A stretch of 17,390 bases of DNA from Faecalibacterium sp. UBA7177 (GTDB taxonomy: Bacteria; Bacillota; Clostridia; Oscillospirales; Ruminococcaceae): positions 1 through 17,390 of the forward strand of contig DKVN01000136.1 in the NCBI GenBank assembly GCA_002491225.1. The letters run 5' to 3'. Every line of letters begins with the position of its first letter. Position 1 is the first letter of the stretch. Shown here in pieces: positions 1 to 5,218 of the stretch. The notes under the pieces are model-generated. The model did not search any database. It was not told the DNA's origin and was given only the letters and a program-made list of their open reading frames with translations. The translations under genes were made by a program, and so were the position numbers.

Positions 1-285
1 TTACACAAATTTTAGGATAGTCTCGTAGCCGCGTAAATAGCCGTTCTGTCGTACAAGAAAATCCAGCAGCAGCGGGTCGCTGACCTTTACATTCAGGATG
101 TCCACGGCGTTATCACAGTCCAAACCCAGCTTACGCCCCGGTACGTCCATGAGGATGGCAAACCACTTCTGGTTATCGCTGTGCCGGAAAACCATGTAAT
201 TGGGATACCGCATCCACAGACACTCAGGCAGCGCCTTGTACTTTCCTGCAATGTGCGCAATCAGCTGATTTCTGATAGGAGTCAT
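1..285 (-). CDS. MmcQ/YjbR family protein, C-terminally shortened
   Basis: The 94-residue product matches the N-terminal two thirds of MmcQ/YjbR (DUF419) proteins, with the family's typical string LWMRYPNYMVFRHSDNQKW, then a MDVPGRKLG-like strand and DILNVKV. These proteins have a CyaY-like fold, are usually near 115-120 residues and have no firmly established role. Here the expected C-terminal third (the usual HMNK..W..LLDG region) is missing: after NGYLRGY the chain ends in ETILKFV. The ATG overlaps the dinB stop as ATGA and has a GAGGAGG site just upstream, so it is translationally coupled to dinB. The stop is at the very edge of the window, so a frameshift just beyond cannot be checked. 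Confidence 0.75.
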   Translation of the reverse strand: MTPIRNQLIAHIAGKYKALPECLWMRYPNYMVFRHSDNQKWFAILMDVPGRKLGLDCDNAVDILNVKVSDPLLLDFLVRQNGYLRGYETILKFV

Positions 286-1511
286 GTGTGCCTCCTCATG
301 TATTCCACGGTTTTGTGAAGCGTATCCGATTGATAGATTTGTTCCAAGTGTCCGGCAAAGTCCAGCCGGTACCGCTTTTGCAGCGCAAGGAGCAGCCGTT
401 TCAGTTCCTCATCCCGTCGCTCTTTGGCCCCTGGGGAAATCTCGTCCATGGTGATCTGACGACCATCCTCACCAGCCAGATGGTGGATCGCAACGCCAAT
501 CAGGCGGACGGGGCGCTTCTCCACATGGTCGAGCAGCTCGGCGGCCTCCCGGTAGATCATCACGGCGCTGTCGCAGCCAAATGCTTTTTGCGAGCGGGTG
601 ATGTTCTTCATGTCAAAATAGGTGAGCTTCAGGGTCACGCCGTTTCCATGCAGACCATATCGCTTTGCCCTGTGTTCCACACACAGCGCCAGCACAACGA
701 GCACGTCTTTCAGCAGTGCGTAATTGTTCACATCCTCCTGAAAGGTGACCTCCCTGCCGATGGACTTTGCATCCTCCGGGCGGTATGGAGTGACCTTCCG
801 GTCATCCATGCCGAGCGCAAGCTGGGTGATCCATTGGCCCTGCTTGCCGAGAAGCCCGGCGACGATCTCGGGATTGTCCCGAACATCCCGAACCGTGTGG
901 ATCCCCGCAGCGTACAGCTTTTGCGCTGTTATTTCGCCGACGGTATAGATCACCCGCACATCGCGGTCAATGATTAAGTTCACAAAGTCCTCAGCCGTAG
1001 GAATCTCAAAATACCCGTCCGGCTTCTTTTCTTCGCTTGCCATCTTGGCCGCCGTCTTGGAGTAGGCCACGCCCACGGAACAGGTCAGCCCGACCTCGTC
1101 CCTCGTGCGTCGCTTGATCGTCTGAGCGATCCTTCGCGCCCCGTCCAGGTCGCCCGCCTGTTCGGTTACGTCAAGGTACGCTTCATCGAGCGCAATCGTC
1201 TCAGCGGCGGAGGCATAGGTGTTCCAGATCTCGTGAAGCTGCTCGGATACGGCCTTATACTTGTCCATATCCGGGTGCATATAGATTCCATTCGGGCAAA
1301 GACGGTAGGCCTCTTTGATGTTCATGGCGGAATGGAGACCATATTTTCGCGCTTCATAGCTGCAGGTGGCGACGACCCCGCGCTCATTTGGAAGTGAGCC
1401 GATGATCAGAGGCTTTCCTCGCAGGGCGGGATTGTCCCGCGTCTCCACCGAGGCGAAGAAGGCGTCCATATCCACATGAATGATGATTTGATCCGTGTTC
1501 TCCGCCCCCAT
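282..1511 (-). CDS. dinB: DNA polymerase IV (Y-family translesion polymerase)
   Basis: A 409-residue Y-family polymerase that copies past damaged bases. Motif DMDAFFASVE (residues 14-23) carries the first metal-binding Asp14 and the steric-gate Phe. ALDEAYLDVT carries the catalytic pair D109/E110. CSVGVAYSKTAAKMASE is the finger/palm motif, followed by a helix-hairpin-helix region and the little-finger domain. A longer frame starts at TTG 1565, but that TTG lies in the -35 box of a good promoter, so I take ATG 1511 (MGAENTDQ). No clear Shine-Dalgarno site precedes it, so initiation may be weak. The gene is separated from the sigma gene by 83 nt holding its own promoter and is coupled to the downstream MmcQ gene. 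It is ICE cargo; no SOS operator was seen. Confidence 0.93.
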   Translation of the reverse strand: MGAENTDQIIIHVDMDAFFASVETRDNPALRGKPLIIGSLPNERGVVATCSYEARKYGLHSAMNIKEAYRLCPNGIYMHPDMDKYKAVSEQLHEIWNTYASAAETIALDEAYLDVTEQAGDLDGARRIAQTIKRRTRDEVGLTCSVGVAYSKTAAKMASEEKKPDGYFEIPTAEDFVNLIIDRDVRVIYTVGEITAQKLYAAGIHTVRDVRDNPEIVAGLLGKQGQWITQLALGMDDRKVTPYRPEDAKSIGREVTFQEDVNNYALLKDVLVVLALCVEHRAKRYGLHGNGVTLKLTYFDMKNITRSQKAFGCDSAVMIYREAAELLDHVEKRPVRLIGVAIHHLAGEDGRQITMDEISPGAKERRDEELKRLLLALQKRYRLDFAGHLEQIYQSDTLHKTVEYMRRHT

Positions 1512-1535
1512 ACCGCACAAAAGGATGCTGATTAT

Positions 1536-1565
1536 AGTATAAGCGAGCCGGAGCGCCGCAGTCAA
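1536..1565 (-). promoter_or_regulatory. Promoter of dinB
   Basis: On the minus strand, -35 TTGACT (1560-1565) and -10 TATACT (1536-1541) are 18 nt apart. The start point would fall near 1529, giving a leader of about 18 nt before ATG 1511. This gives dinB and the MmcQ gene transcription independent of the sigma-factor operon. Confidence 0.65.
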
Positions 1566-1594
1566 TCGCCGGCCCGCGTGTAAACCAGCGAACC

Positions 1595-2170
1595 TTACAA
1601 AATAGCGGAAACAAACGCCTCATCCTGCCTTAGCTTCTGCTTGCCGCGCGAGATCCATGCCCCGACATGGGACGGCGGCACGTCATAGAGCGCCGCGATC
1701 TCGGCAATGCTCATGCCCGTGGCCTTGAGGCTCAAAGCCTCGATGCCAAGCCGCGCCACCCCGCTATACTTGGCCGCATGAGAGCGCAGCAGATCGAGGA
1801 TTTCCGTCTCTGCTAACTGCGTCTCCTGCTCACCCGGTTCCATTGTGAGCTGGGCAATGGCCGAATCGCTGATTTCGTCCGCCGACAGCGGCGACAGGTG
1901 ACTTTGCCGGCCGCACTGCGCCCGGCAGTAGGAGAGCAGGCCGTTGCGGATAACCTTCTTCGCGTATGTAGCAAACTGTGCCCGGCCGGGTTCAAAACTC
2001 TGTGCCGCCCGGCAGAGCCAGACGCAGCCCTCTTGATAGAGGTCATTATACCCGAGACCGGGGATGCTTTCGCTGGGATGGATACCGTCCCGGATGGCCC
2101 AGATAACGGCTTCGAGATTGGTCTCGACCAGCTGCTGCTGGGCCGCGGTCAATGGAATATTCTTTTTCAT
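1595..2170 (-). CDS. Sigma-70 family RNA polymerase sigma factor (ICE-borne)
   Basis: The 191-residue protein has a sigma region 2 at about residues 41-86 (YNDLYQEGCVWLCRAAQSFE...FATYAKKVIRN), a variable acidic linker, and a region 4 helix-turn-helix at about 139-182 (GMSIAEIAALYDVPPSHVGAWISRGKQKL). It should direct RNA polymerase to a small promoter set; on an ICE this plausibly means transfer genes, which is inference. The ATG at 2170 has AAGGAG five nt upstream. The start lies inside the 3' end of the DUF3268 frame, a 125-nt overlap that is unusually long. dinB follows 83 nt downstream. Confidence 0.85.
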   Translation of the reverse strand: MKKNIPLTAAQQQLVETNLEAVIWAIRDGIHPSESIPGLGYNDLYQEGCVWLCRAAQSFEPGRAQFATYAKKVIRNGLLSYCRAQCGRQSHLSPLSADEISDSAIAQLTMEPGEQETQLAETEILDLLRSHAAKYSGVARLGIEALSLKATGMSIAEIAALYDVPPSHVGAWISRGKQKLRQDEAFVSAIL

Positions 2171-2588
2171 TGATGCTCCTTTTCGTGTATGTTGAATGGT
2201 CAGATTGGGAAGATGCTTCCAGACACAGCGCGATCACACGGTCGCATTGCGCTTCGGAAAACATCCTGATGTGTGTTTGCTCAGCTTCCAACCCCAGTTT
2301 GCACTGCAGCCATAGATAAGCCGCCCATCTGTCCATGTGGTTGCTGCGGCACATGGCGTCCAGCGCCTCATGGGCCTGTATCCGCTTGCGGCGCAGGCCG
2401 GCATTGGCAAGGGTTCCCATTGGGCGGCGATCCCGGCGGTGTGCGGACACATACGCATCGCATACTGGCCAGTGGGAACAGCGGTAGATGTAATCGCCCT
2501 TTTTGCGGACGGCGCCGCCGAACATACTCCCGGCCGGGATGCAAATGGCAGGCACTTTGCAGTAGGGGCATGTGACTTTATATTTCAT
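2046..2588 (-). CDS. DUF3268 zinc-finger protein with overlapping C-terminal tail
   Basis: A 180-residue protein. The N-terminal 130 or so residues match the DUF3268 type found in clostridial ICEs: a zinc ribbon with C7-C10 and C37-C43 (TCPYC and RCSHWPVC), then the conserved DAYV..H, RPMGTLA and ALDAM stretches. Its exact job is unknown; DNA or RNA binding is a reasonable guess. From about residue 140 the chain runs through the start of the sigma gene in another frame, as a basic low-complexity tail (GPAAAGRDQSRSRY...). That tail looks like read-through after loss of the original stop or a late frameshift. The start overlaps the upstream gene's stop as ATGA. Confidence 0.8.
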   Translation of the reverse strand: MKYKVTCPYCKVPAICIPAGSMFGGAVRKKGDYIYRCSHWPVCDAYVSAHRRDRRPMGTLANAGLRRKRIQAHEALDAMCRSNHMDRWAAYLWLQCKLGLEAEQTHIRMFSEAQCDRVIALCLEASSQSDHSTYTKRSINEKEYSIDRGPAAAGRDQSRSRYLGHPGRYPSQRKHPRSRV

Positions 2589-2944
2589 TGTGTTTTTCTC
2601 CTTTGCTTGGATGAATGGTTTTGTGCGTTGGTTGTTTCAAATGCCGCAAGTGGGCAGTCGGACGAGGAAACCGTGCGCCACAGGATGGCGAGTGCGTAGG
2701 CTGATTCAAAGGCGTGCTGCGAAAGGATGCTGCTGCATTCTCTGGGATCGACCGCCTCCCCGGACAGCGCCTCAAACTCCTTGACCGAGATCAGAACCGG
2801 GATGCCGTCTGCATCCGCCGCCATGAGAAAGCCGCTGCAGTCGTGCGGGCAGGATGAGCGGCTGCAGTACAGATAGATCGCGTTGCGCCAGTTGCCCTGC
2901 GCGGCCTTTAGAAATGCGTAAAAGGGAGCTTGTCCCTGATTCAA
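2585..2944 (-). CDS. Hypothetical ICE protein with TTG start
   Basis: A 119-residue protein I do not recognise. It has a Cys-rich patch (YCSRSSCPHDC, about residues 26-36) and a hydrophobic segment near residues 82-90 (SAYALAILW), but no signal peptide. The start is a TTG preceded by a near-perfect GGAGGTGA ribosome site nine nt upstream, which fixes it. No ATG lies nearby in frame. Its stop overlaps the DUF3268 ATG (ATGA), so the two are translationally coupled. It is the first gene of the minus-strand sigma operon. The rather AT-rich region upstream must carry the promoter, though I saw no convincing box. Confidence 0.7.
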   Translation of the reverse strand: MNQGQAPFYAFLKAAQGNWRNAIYLYCSRSSCPHDCSGFLMAADADGIPVLISVKEFEALSGEAVDPRECSSILSQHAFESAYALAILWRTVSSSDCPLAAFETTNAQNHSSKQRRKTQ

Positions 2945-3289
2945 AAAGCGTCACCTCCAACGATGAAAATTTGATTGAAGATAAGAGGGGAGGGGAAAGG
3001 ATAGTTCCATATTGTGGAATTGATCGACAAAACCCCTCTATAATCATTACTGTACAAATGAAAAACTAAAAATTGGAAAATCGTGGATCCATTTTGCAAA
3101 AATGATGAAATATCGTTAAAAATGTGCGCATGTGAAATTTTTTTGAACGCCAATTTTGCCCGATTGGCGCGGCTGCACAATCAGAATGAAGTGTTCAGGA
3201 AAATGCGGCTTGAACAAGATAAGCGCATAAAACTCGATTATGCCGCCAGCTACGATATGCGCCGATACGAACACAACAGGTGCAAATGA
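2945..3289. other. AT-rich intergenic region between the sigma operon and TA module 2
   Basis: About 345 nt without a convincing gene, more AT-rich than its surroundings. It holds two small inverted repeats: TTCCA/TGGAA with a 5-nt loop (3005-3019) and CGCCAAT/ATTGGCG with an 8-nt loop (3148-3169). Neither is followed by a T-run, so they are not intrinsic terminators. It must carry the minus-strand promoter for the 2944 operon. A 68-codon plus-strand frame (3083-3289) has no ribosome site and is probably noise. Confidence 0.5.
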
Positions 3290-3318
3290 TTGACAAATTG
3301 AACACAATGCTATATCAT
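3290..3318 (+). promoter_or_regulatory. Promoter of TA module 2
   Basis: Consensus -35 TTGACA (3290-3295) and TATCAT -10 (3313-3318) with 17-nt spacing, followed by AGGAGG at 3326-3331 and the antitoxin ATG at 3339. The 5' leader is very short. Autorepression by the antitoxin binding here is expected for the family. Confidence 0.8.
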
Positions 3319-3338
3319 AGAAACAGGAGGTGTTTAAT

Positions 3339-3632
3339 ATGGCACAAGCGACTTTCAGCGTCCGGATGGATGAAAACCTGAAACGGCAGTTTGACGCACT
3401 GTGCAATGAGTTCGGAATGAATGCATCCACAGCAATCAACGTGTTTGCGCGGGCTGTTGTCCGCGAAAAGAAAATCCCGTTTGAAATCATCTCATCTGAA
3501 GACGATACCCGTGAAAAGGCACTCCAGGCGTTCTATATGCTTCGTGAGCACGCAAAGGCCAATGGGCTGCAGGATATGACCGAGACGGAGATTGAAAAAG
3601 AGATCCGGGCGGCGCGAAATGGGGAGGCATAA
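3339..3632 (+). CDS. RelB/DinJ family antitoxin
   Basis: A 97-residue antitoxin. The N-terminal ribbon-helix-helix (ATFSVRMDENLKRQFDALC, then GMNASTAINVFARAVV) binds operator DNA as a dimer. The charged C-terminal part should wrap and neutralise the toxin. An upstream GTG at 3330 is in frame, but the AGGAGG site lies at 3326-3331 and would overlap it, so ATG 3339 is the start. The toxin gene follows 3 nt after its stop. It is paralogous to the antitoxin at 8413-8730: same fold, same IPF motif after the second helix, and similar ending (EIEKEIRAAR versus EINAEIAAAR). Confidence 0.88.
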   Translation: MAQATFSVRMDENLKRQFDALCNEFGMNASTAINVFARAVVREKKIPFEIISSEDDTREKALQAFYMLREHAKANGLQDMTETEIEKEIRAARNGEA

Positions 3633-3635
3633 TGA

Positions 3636-4055
3636 ATGAAATGCCTTGCTGTAATCGACACCAACATTCTGGTGTCTGCCCTGATCTCTCCACATCCCAA
3701 TGCCGCGACGGTTCAGGTCGTTTCCAAGATGATCCTGGGTGAGATCACGCCGGTCTACTGCAAAGAGATCCTTGCGGAATACCGGGAGGTGCTCGGCCGG
3801 AGGAAGTTCCATTTCCCCAAAGATGTGGTAGAACAAATGCTGGCCGTGATCGAAAGGTATGGCCTTTATGTGACACCCGGACAGACACAGGTTCATCTTC
3901 CGGATGAAAAAGATCTGCCCTTTTACAATGTGGTATGGGAAAAGCACGGGGATGGAGCATATCTTGTTACCGGAAACCTCAAGCACTTTCCTACAGAACC
4001 TTTTATTGTCACCGCGAGACAGCTTCTTGGAATCATCGAGAAAAGTGGATCATAA
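3636..4055 (+). CDS. PIN-domain toxin (COG1569-like)
   Basis: A 139-residue PIN-fold ribonuclease toxin. VIDTNILVSAL carries the first catalytic Asp, YCKEILAEYREVL the conserved Glu, and the KDLPFY and DGAYLVTGNLKHFP stretches the remaining acidic residues of the metal site. It probably cleaves RNA when the antitoxin is lost; the target is unknown. The start ATG 3636 has GGGGAGG nine nt upstream, inside the antitoxin's last codons. A strong terminator follows at once. It aligns along its whole length with the toxin at 7967-8416. Confidence 0.88.
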   Translation: MKCLAVIDTNILVSALISPHPNAATVQVVSKMILGEITPVYCKEILAEYREVLGRRKFHFPKDVVEQMLAVIERYGLYVTPGQTQVHLPDEKDLPFYNVVWEKHGDGAYLVTGNLKHFPTEPFIVTARQLLGIIEKSGS

Positions 4056-4057
4056 AA

Positions 4058-4104
4058 GCAGCAGCGCCATGAGAAAGCCATCTCGCGGCGCTGCTGCCTT
4101 TTTA
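4058..4104. terminator. Bidirectional intrinsic terminator
   Basis: A perfect 11-bp stem, GCAGCAGCGCC (4058-4068) with GGCGCTGCTGC (4087-4097), is followed by CTTTTTA on the plus strand and preceded by AAAA, which gives TTTT on the minus strand. It ends both the plus-strand TA module and the converging S1-domain gene that stops at 4109. Confidence 0.9.
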
Positions 4105-4108
4105 TCAT

Positions 4109-5218
4109 TTACAGATTCTGCCGGATGATCCGGGTAATGATCCCGGTAGCCACGCCGCGCTCCTCGTCAATGGCGGTCACGACAAAGCTCACATCGTCGT
4201 GCTTGCCGGGGGTGCGGTAGTCAAAGCAGGAGTGCGCCACGGCGTTGGCCCCGTTGGTGAGTCGGATGAACACCACACCCCGGCGGACATCCGTGATCCG
4301 GCCAATGTACTTGCTTTGCAGCTGGCATTTGTCGAGGGCTGCCCGCCCGGCATCCGGGTTCAGGCTGCGGACGTCGGCCCGGATGCGGACATTCTCAACG
4401 CTCCCACGCTGAACCTCCTGGATGCGGATCAGGATCTTGTCGCCCACCGCATACCGCTCGTGAGCGTCCCCCATCCAGTCCCAGGCAAGGTCACGCGCCG
4501 GGATGGAGCACTCCACCCCGAACGCCTCGACCCGGATTACCTTTTCAGCTACCGCTATCACCCGGGCCTGCACGATGCGGCCCTCATGGATCCGATACAT
4601 CCCCTCGGCATCGGTGCCGAAGTAGAAGGTCTGCCGCTTGCGCAGCATGGCGTCCCTGCGGCTGGCAACGGCCTTGCGCTCGGCCGAGGCAATGCCCCGG
4701 ATCACAAAGTCGATCTCGGCCCCCAGCATATTGCCCAGCAGACGGTTCAGACGCTGCATCTCGTCCCGGAACTGCTTGCCGGTCGAAGGGCCGCCCTGCT
4801 CAATCAGCATCTCCCGCAGCGGGATCACCACCCGAAAGCCCTTGTAGTCCGCGATCGCAAGCGTCTTGCCGTTCTCAGTCTGCTCCACACCGCAAAACTG
4901 TCCAGTGAGCACCCTGCGCACACGGTAGGCGTTGTGGATCTCATGCCAGATCACATCCTCGCGGTCTGCCTGGGTCTCGACCACATCGCCGTTTTCAATG
5001 GTCAAGATCGAGGGCCGGGCCGGACGGGACGAACGCAGGCGAGGTGCGGCTGCCGTGTGGTTCTTTGGTGCGGTCATCTCCGGTTCAGTTTCCGAGCTTT
5101 CGGGCGCAGCCTCCGGTGGGGCCGTAGAAACGTATACGCCGCGTATTCCATAAACACAGAATACGTCCAGTTTCGCTATGCGTATAAGCCGCGCATACGG
5201 TTTACATTGGCCGCACAT
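4109..5218 (-). CDS. S1 RNA-binding domain protein of the ICE
   Basis: A 369-residue protein with two S1-type OB folds, at about residues 211-270 (HEGRIVQARVIAVAEKVIRV...) and 302-365 (SKYIGRITDVRRGVVFIRL...), preceded by a conserved region (REDVIWHEIHNAYRVRRVLTG). Such proteins sit beside virB4 in clostridial ICEs and are often mislabelled ribosomal protein S1; their role is unknown. The frame opens at ATG 5218, overlapping the virB4 stop by 17 nt with only a close AGGA upstream. The first 30 or so residues are coded by a palindrome-rich stretch and look unrelated to the Pro/Glu-rich linker that follows, so the native start may have been replaced. M48 is the next in-frame ATG. Confidence 0.75.
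   Translation of the reverse strand: MCGQCKPYARLIRIAKLDVFCVYGIRGVYVSTAPPEAAPESSETEPEMTAPKNHTAAAPRLRSSRPARPSILTIENGDVVETQADREDVIWHEIHNAYRVRRVLTGQFCGVEQTENGKTLAIADYKGFRVVIPLREMLIEQGGPSTGKQFRDEMQRLNRLLGNMLGAEIDFVIRGIASAERKAVASRRDAMLRKRQTFYFGTDAEGMYRIHEGRIVQARVIAVAEKVIRVEAFGVECSIPARDLAWDWMGDAHERYAVGDKILIRIQEVQRGSVENVRIRADVRSLNPDAGRAALDKCQLQSKYIGRITDVRRGVVFIRLTNGANAVAHSCFDYRTPGKHDDVSFVVTAIDEERGVATGIITRIIRQNL
5131..5198. repeat. Cluster of short inverted and direct repeats at the S1 gene start
   Basis: Three overlapping hairpins: ATACG-CCG-CGTAT (5134-5146), CGTATTC/GAATACG with a 10-nt loop (5142-5165) and TATGCG/CGCATA with a 9-nt loop (5177-5197). Two near-direct copies (CGTATACGCCGCGTATTC at 5131 and CGTATAAGCCGCGCATAC at 5181) are spaced exactly 50 nt apart. 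The first two hairpins are mutually exclusive. It could be an operator array, an RNA switch ahead of the S1 gene, or a small inserted repeat. Confidence 0.6.

Noticed and set aside
1566..1594. Possible SOS (LexA) box before dinB around GGTTCGCTGGTTTAC
   Set aside because: The halves are direct rather than inverted and do not fit the Gram-positive GAAC-N4-GTTC pattern.
3148..3169. Hairpin CGCCAAT/ATTGGCG as a terminator
   Set aside because: No T-run follows on either strand.
3083..3289. 68-codon open frame on the plus strand in the AT-rich gap
   Set aside because: No ribosome site, no promoter and no family resemblance.
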